Assembly: GCA_900491605.1 (NCBI GenBank)
Contig: UESW01004258.1
Coordinates: 124,950 to 188,949 of the forward strand
Direction: 5' to 3'
Length of the DNA stretch: 64,000 bases
DNA from: Calamus simplicifolius
Lineage: Eukaryota; Streptophyta; Magnoliopsida; Arecales; Arecaceae
Shown: positions 1 through 13,500 of the stretch, one piece after another
Layout of the letters: each line of letters begins with the position of its first letter
How positions within the stretch are numbered: the first letter of the stretch is position 1
Notes under the pieces: model-generated
What the model saw: the letters and a program-made list of their open reading frames with translations, nothing else
What the model was told of the DNA's origin: nothing
Databases searched by the model: none
Program-made: the position numbers and the translations under genes

Positions 1-1957
1 TCAGGACCAGTGATCGAGCGTCATCATAGATATGAGACCAGGTCTTGTTCCGTGGAAGCTAACTCCAGCTAAGATGTGGTGGTACAAGATAATCTGGAGC
101 GAAAATCGTATATTGTTTGAATAGCTTATTCCAGCTTGGAGCCTTTGGAGGTTCTTAGCATCAATTTTTTCCCCCAAAACATCAAACTATATTCAGCCAT
201 GATCCTTTCAATCTAGAACAAAATGGAACAATGTCTACGTCCTTATTTTTTACAACAGCTCCATCAATTTACTGCATTCAATGTTACATCAAACAAGAAT
301 GGCTTCTTGAGGTCTTTGGAGAAGAAAAAGTGCAAGCTGAGTTTAACTAGGTTCTGTTGTTTCCTCCAGCGTCATCTTCCTGACTCTATATTCCAGCTTT
401 TTTACTGCTTCCTTCTCTGGAACTGATCTAGTTGTTCCAATGATTATCTTGCTCCAATAGAGTCCTGCTTGCCACCAAATACTCTCCTGGCTTTCCCAAT
501 TGCAAGGATCAACTGGAGTTGCTTTTTAACAGAACTGCTCAACAAGGAAAAATGAGTGGAAGAAGGCAAAAATAATAATAGCTAATCAGCATATAGAAGA
601 ATTGACTTGAAGCATAGAATAGAAAAGAAATTCTAGAACAGGAGGAATTCTGATTCTAGCCAGCTTAAATGTTATCATAACTTTACCGATTGCATGCTAG
701 AACAGGAGGACTAAATTAAGCCACAGAAACAAATTCATAGGCTGCATTCTTGAAGATAACGATGTGATGCAACCCACAACAGGCCGTATTACTTGATGAT
801 GTGTCCTGTGATGTGTATAATAATCCTTACTGATATAAAAGATGGCAAGCAGTGCAAGTCAGATCCAACACAGGAGATATGATCCAAGATTTTTTCTAGA
901 GATATATTCCAAATGGATTAAAATACTAGAGATAAAGAATCAGACTCTTGAGAACCATTTTTTTATGAGAATATTATTTAGGAAATCTTCCATCTTCATG
1001 GCAAACTTATTCGAATGTGCCCACAAATCGCATGCTATTGTAGTCTATTTCTAGGCCTTAGACTCAAACATGAGCTCCACGCATTCATTGCAGGGACATT
1101 CATAAAGCTCCATAAATTCATTATTTAGCAAGGATGTGCCAGTCCAACAGATACAGCCCCCATATAGCATCATTTATATTGATAATATTTTACTCCTTAT
1201 AGGTTTATTTGAGTTACTCCTAAAATCAAAAGGAACATCATCAAACAGAACTAGAACTGTCATCTTAATCATGGGGCAGCACTACCAGCGATTTCCTATA
1301 TGATACTAAAATTAGACAACTATTTTTAATAGGATATCACAAGTAGGAAGAATTCGCAAAGGGAAGAACTAGGTCTACCATACCATCCGGTACCATGCTA
1401 CATCAACCTTACCCTATCATATTGGCAAGGTACCAGTATGGTATAAAAGTTCAATTCAATATATAAATCAAATCAATCTGAAGTCCAAGCATATCAATAC
1501 AGTTTTGGGCAGTACCATGGCTAAGAGTGATTAAAAAAAAAAAGTAATGAGAGCCTGTCTCAATATAAAATGCACATTATATTATACCCAGTTGTATCAT
1601 ACCAAACTAGTAGCATATCAATATAGTTCTCAGTATAGACATTGAGAAGAACATTATCCATTTGTTGAAAATTTTAAAATAAATCCACCAACACTAGGTT
1701 TCATTCTCGCATATTATTATTTGACAGTTTTTCAAAATAAAGGGAGCGCTATCACAAAATTTTCTATAAATCCACCAAAAATACGAACAATTTAAAGATC
1801 AACGCCATAAAATTTAAAATATGTAAAGATACAGGAAGGACCTAAATTGGCAGGGTACAATTGTATCACTTGAGAATACATACAATATTTGGGAGATAAA
1901 GATACCTATAAGAAAGGTGTGTGATTAGGGAAGACTTGTCTGCATTGCCTACAAGAC
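1..1957. other. non-coding, AT-rich
   Basis: No gene is recognised here. Short open frames exist on both strands but lack domain-like composition. About 1,370-1,650 holds scattered GGTACCAT/TACCAGTATGG-like words, which recur around 4,760-5,040, 11,800-12,100, 19,510-19,700 and 22,280-22,470, so this is probably an old dispersed repeat. Confidence 0.5.
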
Positions 1958-2047
1958 CTGGATTTCGCCAAGATCCCTTTCAAGAATGTCTTCTTGCAGT
2001 GCTAGTGCTCGAGTAGCCTCAGAGTTCTTCTGTGTAAAAGCAGCAGT
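1958..2047 (-). CDS. exon-like segment of an unrecognised minus-strand gene
   Basis: On the minus strand this 90-nt segment follows an acceptor ending GCATACAG and is followed by a donor CAG|GTCTTG. It is open for exactly 30 codons with no stop and reads like real protein, for example AFTQKNSEATRALALQED, a charged, helix-forming, coiled-coil-like stretch. I do not recognise the family. No neighbouring exons could be joined with confidence, so it may be one exon of a gene running leftward out of the window, or chance. Minus is also the strand of the trihelix and PABN genes. Confidence 0.35.
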
Positions 2048-2949
2048 CTGTATGCATCAATTATGCTCCAACTGTGAGAATACAGAAGGCATCTCATGTT
2101 TGATTTCATAGAAATCAAATATTTACAGAGAAAATGCAGGATCCATGGCATTCCTTCAATGACCACTGGCTACTTCATAGTTTGATTTTGCTTCTGAAAA
2201 TATTTTGTGATAGAACAAATAACACTGCCCAATGATATTAGAATTTGTAGAACATCATATGAAGTCAAAGGCTCTAATTTATTCAAGTTCAGGTTTATCT
2301 ATGCCTTAGGGATGAATGTAGCTCCCAAAAGTCAATTTTTTTTTATATTTATTAAAACATTTTATCTTCCCCTTGCATCCAGATTCTTGTCAAGTGCAGC
2401 AGAGTGTTCAAGGTTTGTCCCTCGGTCACATAAGCTTAAACTATGATCATTGAGGTAGAACTCCTAACCTGCAATCAGTTAAATAGGTTTCACGGAAGGC
2501 CCTTCTTTTGCCTAATATAAATTTCATGAAGCCTACTTAACTGTAGTTTTGCTCCATAACAGATTCCATGTTAAATGAGAGAAGGCCTAAACGATAATGA
2601 TGAAGCTCAAGTATACTAGTCTGTGTGCATGAGGTAAAAGCAAAAGAATTATCTGACAGTCATTTCATCGTTCTCCTTTTTGTTCTTGGTTGACAAAATA
2701 TTCTACTAATCAGATTTTGGATGTTTTTGGATGCAAAACACCTCTAGTCTGGGTGCTGTACACTCTATAGAAGCTCACTCCCACTCTATTCTTTCATATG
2801 CTTCCACCTTTATACTGCTGATCCCACTAGGTGTTGCTACCATGACACCACCTAATCAATCTCAACTCAATAATTTGTAACTACAATTACATATTTTTGC
2901 CCTCTTAAATATAGAAAATAAATAAAGTTTGAAGAAATTAAACTTGAAT
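2048..2949. other. non-coding, nothing recognised
   Basis: AT-rich sequence. The one open frame of note (plus, about 2,207-2,446) has no recognisable domain and no gene context. Confidence 0.5.
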
Positions 2950-3150
2950 GATTTAGGGCATTGATTGATACAATGGTAAAAGGCTTGGGCTGACAAGTGC
3001 AGTGGCATGCGTTTGAGTCCTAGGGTAGCCACTTTGTGCCACAAAATAAAAGAAAAAAAGAAAAAGAAAAAAGCTTAGGTTCTGTTCCCTGTCCACCCCT
3101 CCCAGGACAATGGATAGTCAGGACCACGACTGCATAATGGCTCTTTAAAT
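2950..3150 (+). repeat. tRNA-derived SINE-like element
   Basis: The head resembles a tRNA promoter. An A-box-like stretch around TGATACAATGGTAAAAGG is followed about 45 bases later by a B-box-like GTTTGAGTCCTAGGG, then an A-rich stretch at about 3,045-3,075 and a body containing CCACCCCTCCCAGGACAATGG. The A box, B box and body order fits a plant tRNA-derived SINE. Ends and target duplication were not fixed. Confidence 0.5.
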
Positions 3151-4784
3151 AAACCTGAATAAAGTTGCTATATCTTCATAATAGTAACTCAGTTCTAAGA
3201 TTTTTCTCCTAAAGCAGATATGGTCTTCAATTCTCCTAGCATTTTGCCATTATATTTAACTATTACATCGACCAATGCTATCAAGATAGGCAAGGAAATT
3301 CAACAAACATAACTCTCACTACATATATTCCCATCAAAATAAGCATATCATACATAATGTCTTACAAAGGCAATGACCACCTTAAATCCGCATATATCAC
3401 TCATAAAATGAGCAACATTCCTAACAAAGACAAAATCAAACAATGATAATCTACTAGAGTGAAGAAGCAGCAACTCCTAATCTTCTTCTCTAGGTACGGA
3501 TCTCCAATTAATCAGCACAAAAAGAAGAATGCAAATGCAGACTACAAAATTTGTCCAATTTAATTCCTACATAAGATAGGGAAACCAAGAGTCAGTATAT
3601 TTGGCAGTCATCCACATGTTTTGATGTTCTAATTAGGTGAAAACAAAAACAGTTATCAAATTAAGGTCCACAAGCATAATGTATAACAGCACTAAAAAGA
3701 CAATTGGCTTGTATGCAAGGGGCTGCAAGGGACAACAGAGATGCCCACAGAATTATGATTTGGCAGTACTAGCTAGCAGAGATGATTTTTTTGAAATGAA
3801 AAGCAAGAAGTGAAAATCTTGATGCTGCAAAGCATAGCATGCAATAATAAATCAAAATCTTCACAATGCATTTCTATTCAAATATTATATCACCATTGGG
3901 AATCTCGTCCTTACCATATTTGCACTATTCCAATTTTCCAAATAGGAAATTCAATAAAGTTTTATTATTTCTCTTAAAATGACTAACAAACCCTCATGAT
4001 TAGGTCAAGGTAAATTAGAAGTGCAGTATGAAATATTGCAGTATGTTGGTGAGTGGGTCACACACCAGCATGGTACATATGCACCTACTCATTGCCAACA
4101 TGTGGTGGCACGGTGCACGAAATGGCATGATAAGGCCAATTCTTCAAGCCTTGCCTACAGGAGACAAGGATAGATGGTAGACCAAATTAGTATATTACGT
4201 CCTTGCAAAAGCAAGGACAAAGGACTATAACCAAGCATTGTAGGAGCCAAAATTGAGCAATGAATTGCAGTGGATCTAAAACTTTGAGGCATGAAATGTC
4301 TTTGTAGAAACCAAATCCATTTTGTTAAAGAGCACCCCCAATTAAATCTTTGGAGCAAAGAAGATGCCAAATGAGTGTAATAGAAGTATTATCATACCAT
4401 TATAAGAGTAAAATTGACATGCAAATTTGCACCCATCCATCATGAAATTAAATTTATCAGTGACATTATATAAAGGTATAAAAAGGCTGACAAAACAGAT
4501 GCTAGATATATCAACAATTTATTTCATCATTTCAGAGAATTGGTTTCCTTATATTTTCAGAGGGTTACTGATGCAAGTATTTTTTTAAGCAAATAAGTAA
4601 ATTGGTAGAATATATACATGGTCTTAAAATTTGATCAACCTGAAGGAACCAAAAATACAATACTAAAAAATGATCAGTTTCCTAGGCATCAAGGGAAAAT
4701 GTTACTTAAAAGGTGGATTAAATCAAGTTGTTTGTAATGAGACGTACGATTTCATACAGTCTATATCACCAGATTCCAGGTGTA
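3151..4784. other. non-coding, nothing recognised
   Basis: AT-rich sequence without a supportable gene, RNA or mobile-element end. Confidence 0.5.
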
Positions 4785-4968
4785 CCATTCCAATCTAATA
4801 AGGTGATAATATGGTACAGGGGGGGCCTGACAAATATTGCATCAATGCATGGTACAGCTATTGTCTAATACATTCCATATCACGAGATACCATTCCAACC
4901 CAATAAGGTGCTAACATGGTACAGGGGGCTTGACAAATATTGCACCAATGCATGGTACAACTATTGTC
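4785..4968. repeat. two-copy tandem duplication, about 100 bp per unit
   Basis: The stretch TACCATTCCAA..TAATAAGGTG..ATGGTACAGGGGG..TGACAAATATTGCA..CAATGCATGGTACA occurs twice, at about 4,790-4,866 and 4,890-4,968, with substitutions and small gaps between copies. It belongs to the GGTACC-rich repeat seen elsewhere in the first 22 kb. Confidence 0.7.
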
Positions 4969-6644
4969 TTGCCTCCAGCAGCATATCATGTGTCGACACA
5001 CAGGTATATCATACCAACCTGATGACAAGCTACTGATATGAGGTTTATTGAGATAGAAAACATTGGTTTAAATAACTAGGAATATGCATCGTGAAGTTAT
5101 GAGGAGTTAATAAATGACAGTGGTGAAAAGTGGTTTTCCAATCACCACTTGCCTAGGGGACAGCTTTGAGCCCATATCACTCTACACCTCTTACAAATGA
5201 ACTCACTGCTGATACACTGTGAATACCATTGTATACGTGGTTTGTAGATGATATCTTTCGAGATGATGAGAAAAGGATAAGGCCAAATGCTAAACTAGAA
5301 TTAGGAAGAAATTATTCACATGATAAGCATCTATAGTGTTAAAGAATTGAGTAATCTAACAGCTGTCATTTAGATCAAAAAGCAGCAGCAGTAGGATGTT
5401 TGGCACTAATAGTATGACAGATTGAGACCACCAATAGTAGGAGCAATGAAACACCAGTTGTTAGAAGACCAAATATATCAGGAAAATAAGTATTACTTCA
5501 TTAATTGGCTCCTCCAACACCTGCCTTGTGACTCTGAACCTAATCCCAAGCGTCTCAAGTAGCTACAGAATACCCAAACAATCGTCACCAAGCTCCATAT
5601 GTCCTGCTCCACATTCTCAACCCCTTGTACCAAATCAAAATTCATATCATTCTCATTCACCCTATATACAACCCCTGCCAGCCTCCAGCAAATCAAACTC
5701 TCAATCACCAAGGTGCTAACCAAGAGCAAATACTGGCAGACAACAAAACTTGTTCCTCAATGACACCTGGAATGGTTTTGCCGCTCCTGCGAGCACTGAA
5801 CCAACAGGCACCCGATCAAATAAATGGCAGGCAAGACAATGAAGAGCACTTCAGCAACTGAAAGGAGCTCATCCAAGCTTAGTTGACCCAGCACATCGTT
5901 GTGGACTCTCATCAACATTCTCGCCTAAACAGACCATATTTTTCAGCCTTTTTCTCAACAGCTTCTTCATTAAGAAGAATTAGGTTACGGCTCTTCATTG
6001 ATTTTGTTCACACATTTTTAAATATAAAATGACATTGTTTTTTATATATTTCCATGTATGCTTGAAATGAGTATCAATTTAGATTTCAGTATGAAATACA
6101 AGAAACTAGATCTTTTGTTTAAAAGTCATGTTTTAACAAGATTTTGCCTATACATGAACAACCATTACAATTGGCAAAAACCAACAATTTTAGAACCATT
6201 CGAAGAAACCCCTCCCTTTAATGAATATGATTAAGCTCTCTGCTAGCTGAAGCCAGCTACAATCTAGGCTAATTCTCTTACAAAATATATGAGTGGCTTT
6301 AAAGGAGTTGACAATCTTCTAAAGATTTCATAAAAGAGGGTTGTGGAAGGTGCTTAAAATTCACAAACTAAGGATCTAGGAAATAACAAACATGAAGTTC
6401 CCTTAACCAAATGTCTTTAGCATTATGCATTATCACCATAATGATAAGCCATTACCATGTTGTTCATTATGCATTACTATTTGCATGCATATATACAGGC
6501 TATATTTAAATGTAGCTAAGTTTAGGATCCGATCATCTTTTTCACCTTTAGATCCATATGATCCCAAAGCCATCCCATTAGGATCCATGAACCATATGGA
6601 TCCAAGGGTAAATCCGTGAACTACATTTGAATGTAACCAAGTCT
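4969..6644. other. non-coding, possible degenerate coding piece at 5,500-5,930
   Basis: Between 5,500 and 5,930 both strands have longer open frames and a higher GC content than the flanks. The minus strand reads as hydrophobic protein (for example AEVLFIVLPAIYLIGCLLVQ) broken by a stop; the plus strand reads Pro/Ser/Gln-rich. Neither could be assigned to a family. Confidence 0.3.
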
Positions 6645-6646
6645 AT

Positions 6647-6680
<34 letters not shown>

Positions 6681-6681
6681 A
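6645..6681. repeat. (TA)n(GA)n microsatellite
   Basis: A run of TA dinucleotides passes directly into a run of GA dinucleotides. Confidence 0.9.
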
Positions 6682-6736
6682 AGTGTGTATGTATACATAT
6701 ATACATATTCATATTTATGCATGTATATAAGTTTGT

Positions 6737-7155
6737 GTTATATAGGGAGTTTAGGCTAGCTATGCTATATGGAACAGAGTGTTGGCAATACTAAACAATA
6801 TGTGAATAAATTAAGTGTAACAGAAATGCGCATGTTAAGATGGATATGTGGTAAAACTTTAAAAGATAGAATTAAAAATAAACATACAAGAGAAATGATA
6901 GGAATAGCCCCAAAAGAAAATCGATTATGATGGTTTGAACATATACAACAAAGACCTTTAAATGCTTCAGCTAAAAGGAGTAATCTTTTAACAATCCATG
7001 GTAAGGACAGAGGTAGAGGTAGATCTAAACTAACATGAACATAAATAATTAAAAAAAAATATAACTACTTGTAATTTGAATATCGACTTAGTCCTAAACA
7101 GATTCATGTAGCCGACCCTATGTAGTTGGGAAAAGACTAGATGAGTTGAGTTGAG
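6737..7155 (+). pseudogene. 3' remnant of a LINE (non-LTR retrotransposon)
   Basis: The plus strand reads as the C-terminal part of a plant LINE reverse-transcriptase ORF: AMLYGTE then MRMLRWICGKTLKDRIKNK, REMIGIAP, WF.H.Q.RPLNA and GRGRSKLT, with in-frame stops (a TGA in the RLRWF motif region). It ends in the tail TTGGGAAAAGACTAGATGAGTTGAGTTGA, typical of these elements and shared with the minus-strand insertion at 26,570-26,807. Only the last part of the element is present, as expected for a 5'-truncated copy. It is not functional. Confidence 0.75.
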
Positions 7156-7545
7156 GGATGGAGTCCTACCCATTAAGGGCTTATTAATTTAGTAGCTCTT
7201 TTATAGGTGTTAGGGATGCCAATGGACTAGATCAAGCTCAGATATAAGTTCAAAGTTCAACCCAACCCCTAGGTTGTTAGCCTAAAGCCTAACCCAACTA
7301 TAAGCATTTTAATTTCAGGCTGGCATAATTCGAGGCTCATTCAGTTCTGTTAGGGATTGAATCCTATCCATTAAGGGCTTATTAATGTAGTAGCTCCTTC
7401 ATAGGTGTTAGGGATGTCAATAGAATCAGTCAAAGCTTAGATCTGAGTTCAGAGCTCAACCCCAAAGTTATTAGCCTCAAACCTTAGCCGACTATAAGTA
7501 TTTTAATTTTAGGTTGGCTTAATTCAAGGCCCATTTAGTGCTTCT
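7150..7545. repeat. two-copy tandem duplication, about 200 bp per unit
   Basis: The stretch beginning CC(T)ACCCATTAAGGGCTTATTAAT and continuing GTAGCTC.TT.ATAGGTGTTAGGGATG.CAAT occurs at about 7,165 and again at about 7,367. The similarity runs about 190 bp in each copy with many substitutions. The first copy abuts the LINE tail. Confidence 0.75.
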
Positions 7546-10500
7546 GAATCCCACCTTCATTAGGATTCAGGTAAGTAGGAGTATGTGGGAGAAGGCTACC
7601 ATGCATTACATACTCATCGCATAGGGCCCTCCTCAATCACCCCAAAAAAAATCAAAACAAAAAATAACAACAGAGAAAAAAGGAACCATCTAGTTTCAGG
7701 CCTGATCATCCTTTGCAGCCTGACTGAAATTAGGCTCAAGTTCATTTTCTCATGTTGGGACTTCAACCCACTAGGACTGACCTGGCCAATTGAAAGCCCT
7801 ACTCCTCCTGCAGACTTCATTTATTTAAAAGTTAGTTCATAAGTTAATGGATATATGGTTGAAGAAAAAATTTATATAGTTTGTTGCTTAACATAATTTT
7901 AGGCCATTAGATTTCAAATTCAGAAATTGATGAAAACAATAGCTGCAGAAGTCAGAATCAAATAGGTCATATCACCAGTCAACTCACACCCAACACACTC
8001 AAATAAATCAACATTGACCAGTGCACCCAGTACCTGACCAATCTTTTATTGCTTTTGGTTAGTAAATGCATTAGACCAAGGTCCACATTAGGATTATATA
8101 TTATCTCGGGTTCAGTTTAATTTAGCATGGGACAAGTGTTGTACTTGAGCCCTCAATAAAAACCTTGCTGAATGCTATATTCCCAACTCCTTTTTTTTGT
8201 TAGAAAAATACTAAATTACTACCTAGGTTGAGCTTTCTTAACATAAAACCAACCCAGACATGGACTAGATAGGTTGAAGTAGAGGTTGGCTCGATGAAAG
8301 TTTTCCTCTTGATAATTAATTCCACAAACCATGGCCTTGATGTCAGAGAAGCATTAATTCACAGCAGTCCATATGCTCCCAACAAGCATATTTCATCTAT
8401 CTCATAGTTAGCATGCAAATCAACCGGTTTGTTAAACTATACCAGCTGGTAATTTGTACCTTGAATTTCATCAACAATATGATTTTGGCCACCACTGACC
8501 ATCAATGACCATTTGCTTAGTTATAAAAAATCAATCCCTTCAATTTCATTTGATATTTTTACTTGGGAACTAAAGATGTGCTTGGTTTTCGAGAAACAGT
8601 AATGTTTATCATTTCTATTTTCATAGAAAATAGGAAACTCTTACAAAAAAATGCTTGATGATTGAAAACGAAAACAATTTTTAAATATGCAATTCCAAAA
8701 TCATAGAGAATGGAAAACAGTTTAAAGATACTTTAACCATTTTTATCAAAACAAAAAAGAGAATAGAAAATAAAATCAGAAAACTTCAAAACACATAAGT
8801 GAACAATACCCCCTTTATTTATTTTCCACCTCTCATTTCCAAAAATTAGCTTTTGTTCTCACTCATCAAACATGTTTTCTAGAAATCAGAAAATAAAAAA
8901 TAAAAATTATTTTCAAAAAAAGAGAATGAAAGACGTTTTCGAAAACCAAACACAAACTCTTTTTCTTTTTTTTTTTTCCATGGGAAGAGTTTGGGGGGGG
9001 GGGGGGGGGTGCGTTCAAGAGCTATATAGTTTTTCAGATCTATATATCCAACATTGTAGTTTTCAAATTTCCATTATTTGTGACATTAAAGTCATAGTAA
9101 TAGCTCATATTGAAACCATCAAGATCCAATAAAATGCAGATCAGCTCAGTTGTCATTACCCTGCATTTACATACAGGGTTTTAGGGTTTGAGGATTCGAG
9201 TCTTAAACAGCCCACATACTTATGGACAGGTGGCACTCCCACCTCGCCTCAAAAGGAGAGAAAAAAAAATCCAAATTTGCATGATGGCATATAAGTAAGC
9301 TGCTAGCAATTCTCCTATGCAGAAAGCCACAATTTGAACTCTTAGATCACATTGGCACAAGAAGCATATGATGCAGGATCAGTACAGTTTCAGCACCAAT
9401 AGCAGCAGGCTGCCAGTCCAAACACTTGTCATGTTGGACTAATATAGTTTAGTTGTAAATTTTAAGAGTTGACATGAGGACCTAATGCATGATACCTTGG
9501 TTTAAAAGCTCCAACACTAAAGTCCAGCCCCTCCTGTGTGCCCAGCAACGTGTGCTGGGGCATGCACCCCTGCATGTGATTGATGCCCACACCAGGACCT
9601 GCATGCTGCATGATTGCCTCTACAGGCTCTCGGTTGATGCATCACAGGACCCCCAACATACACACCAACCATATATGCCAGGCACACCACGCCTGGGCAC
9701 AGAAGATCTGGAATTCATTGGATTCCTTTTTTTCGAAAAAAGGAAATAGTTGTGAAAATAAAAGGACAAGCCTTTTTTGGTATGATTACTCAATTCACAA
9801 TTTCAAAATAAAATCACTAGCACTCACTATACCCCATACAATCCTAATTTCAAAGAAAGAGTAAATATCTTTCCTTCTTTTTTCGTGTGTGGCTCCTCAT
9901 GGTAACCTGAAATACCCCAAACCTTCAGCTATTAACATCTAATAAATATCACTACTGTTTGCTCTACATGCATCCATCACTGGCTAATGCCTCTATCAAA
10001 TTCTTGTTCCTTGACAGGGGTAATCAGTGGATCAGGAAATTCAAAAACAATTCCAGCACTCAAAATACAAGAAGTTAAGTTGCAGTTGTAAATAAACCAT
10101 AATCAAGACCAGTCAAAAGAATCAGGTCCATTCCCCCTTGATCAGGATTGCAGCAATCTCTCACAGATAAATAATTCAGCTCATCAGGATTTGTAACACT
10201 GTAGTCTGTAGCAAAGATGGCCCCATTCATCACCATTGTAGACTGGCTAACCTTACAGTAGGAATCATAAGATTATCTACTTAGCACATAACATGAAAAG
10301 AATAACGCCCGTGTATTGATGTCAGCTACACAGATAAATACATTTTCATACAGCCAGCACCACAGATAAATCAGTTTGCCAAGAAACAAATAGCTAACAG
10401 GAAAGTCTAATATACCAGCCTTGCTAAAACCTAACGAAGTGTTGTCATATGTGTTTGCCCCTTCTGCATTTATAATTCTGTAAACTTAGTGAACACCTCT

Positions 10501-13500
10501 GTAAACTTAGTGAACAACCCTGACAAAAACCAACCCACCCAAAAACAGCCCCACACATTAGAAGGGGGAAAGAACTCAGCCAGTCTTCTGCCTTTTCCAA
10601 ACAAGGAAAATGATCTCATTATAGCTCTTTCTTCTAGTAGGCTGAGCTAGTAAGCTTTCTAAGATGCAACAGTTTCTAGTTTCATCCTCTTTAATTTTGC
10701 CCTACAGCCACGTCAACATCTTTGTATTTGCCAAATTGTTTTCATGCACCCCCTCTAATTTTCTACCACTACAACCAAATCTAAATAACTTAAGCAATCA
10801 AATTAGTAGCTAAGTTTATCGGCATTTTAGTTAGTACCCACTACCCAATGTCACAACAGATTCTCTATGGTTTCAAAAGCAAGCAACTACAACATAACCC
10901 AGAACTACAAACATCCGCTTTTATATGCATCCTCCTCAGCAATCAAAATTACCAAGTGATGAATCCACAAACAACATGTATGCTTTCATTCTCTACATGA
11001 GTCTAGAGGATCGTATCTTTAACCTAACACCTCTATTTCAATGTCATGCAGAATGGGATGCGTGTTTTAAGTGTAAAGATTGGTTCCATGCCCTACTAAT
11101 ATACTTTCCTTTTATTGGTTCCATTCCCTACTGATGTACTTGTGTTCATTCCAAGACTTGATTCTTAAGTTTTATGGCACCAGAATCTAATATGTTATTT
11201 ATGATACTGTCAGGATGCTTTAGAGACCAATCACAAAAGTCCCTTAATCATTAGGCAGATATGGCTTGTGGATTGACTCAGCATCATACCATCATAACTT
11301 CTAAATTTTGGTGTCTCACCATAATCTGCTGACTGAGCCACAAGTCAATGCCCATAAGTCATCACAATACCGTAAAAAATGCTGGACTGTGGCATTCAAG
11401 ATTTGCCTCCCAACTTTTGCAATGATTTGTGAATAATACACCAGATTTTGCTCTCAAGATTTCTCCAGCCTATCGTATCTGAATCCAACAACCATGAGTA
11501 AAGCCCCTCCAGACCTATTAAGCTTTAATGAAAGTATGACACTAATTTTAACTAAATTATATATTCAGAGATAACAGATTATAACTTAAATCTTAGAAAT
11601 CTTTAAAAGATATTATTCATCAAGCACTTCTGATATGCATGATCCTCAACTCATCTCATCTCATCTCAGCCTTTTCCCAACTACATGCATGATCCTCAAC
11701 TGAACTCCAAATAATAGCACATGGATGCAAGAATCATGACATTTTACAAAGTTTTTTTCCTCTCTAATCCAAGGCTCGTCAAACAGAAAATTGGCACCGT
11801 TTCGATGCTAGACTGCTATAGTTTGGGACATACTGTACCAAACCAACAGCATATTGATCACTCCGTACCAAACCAATGACGTATCAGTTAGATGAACTGG
11901 AAGATTGCAACCCATAAACTGCCCTATATTGAGCTAAACCGGATGGTCCGATGTGGTATGGGATGGCTTGGTATGATGCAAAGTCAACATGAGGTTGGTA
12001 TGTGATGGTTTGGGCTAATAGGATGGTTCGAGATGGTACTCGTACGGTTTCGAAATGATGAACCGCACCAATTTTACACTAGTATGTTTCAATACGCCCT
12101 GTGGCTTGGCATACTTGCTCTAATCCCTATCCTTCCTAAAAATGGTAGAAGCCCATCCAATGCCATTGTTGGATCAAACTTGTTGCCAGCAAAGTCAATT
12201 CTCCATTAATATCTAAAAGTTGCATCAAAAAATTTAATGATTATTTAAGAGTTTGGCACAACTTGTAACTCCATGCCAGACAGATTCTTTGAGGCGAACA
12301 CCAGAGTCCAAGTAAAGAAACATATCTCACCCATAATCTTCCAGCCCCTTCATGCTGACCCTAATTAAGACCCTACTAGTCATTATTAACCCTAATCCTC
12401 ATTTATTTGATGTGACATTGCAGTTTTCTGGTTTTTTTAAACCGTATCTAGTGCCTTTTCCCAACAATTCATGTGTGGAACCCAAAATATGGGCCATGTA
12501 CTTTAATAATTCAAGAAAATCATCATAATTATAACAACATTGAAACAAAGGAATTGCCTAGTCCTCACACCTGATTGGATTGTTTTACAGATTTGTTTGT
12601 CCTGTTTTCCATGTAAGGATCCACCATGGGTCTTACTAACCTACCTTTTCATGACAGAGAAATAGCCTGTCCCACGAATATAATGTCATGAAACCAATTT
12701 TCTCTGGTGTAATTGCATTCATCCACATGTTATCTGTTCTAGAAGTTTCCATACTCCAAATTTATTTCCTGCAGCCAATTTCTGTTGTGAGTCCTCAAGT
12801 CCAAATGATCCCCTCTAATCCGTAACATCTACCTTTCTAGATCACTGGTCCTCCTTTAGTGCCCTTCTAAACCTTCTATCATCTTCTCAGGGCATCCAAC
12901 TGCTTTGAAATCTCAGTCACAAAGTCACAACACTTCCACTGCACACAATGCATCAAATAGAAGTCCAATAACAAATATATCAATCGCTTTTTTTTTTCTT
13001 AAGAGATTTTTTAACTATAGAAACTTCTATAAATTGCATCCATTAAAAACATTACGCAACTTGAGCACTCCAAGCACCTATACCTAACTCAAGTATATGA
13101 GAATCTCAGGTTCCCTTGCGCTTCTTTTGGTTCTTTGGATCAATGCCCTCATGTACATCTTTTATAATTTAACTCTTGATCAAAGTCAACATTCTCATCA
13201 AATTTACCTTACTATTTCAACATCTTTGAACGTGTTGCAGCTGTAGTTCCTCCCACCACACACAAGCAGAATGCTTAGCATTACAGCAGTAGTTCAACTT
13301 CCCATTCTCTTGGAACCTCCAAATATTTCAGCAACATATGAACTCAAAAAAGTTCTATGACTTAAAACTGTCCATTCAAATCTCATACTCCACCTTCTAC
13401 CTATATTCCTATTATGGGACTATTGCTCTAGGACAAAATTTCATGGGTTTTAGATGGATAAGAATTTGCTATATTCATCACAAGAAGCTCCTAGATGCAA

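Noticed and set aside
5493..5729. Minus-strand hydrophobic frame considered as a peroxin-like or other membrane-protein exon
   Set aside because: The similarity was only in hydrophobic pattern. A stop breaks it and the plus strand is equally open, so no family was assigned.
9489..9864. Overlapping plus-strand frames in a GC-richer patch
   Set aside because: No recognisable domain, no splice context, and the two overlapping frames contradict each other.
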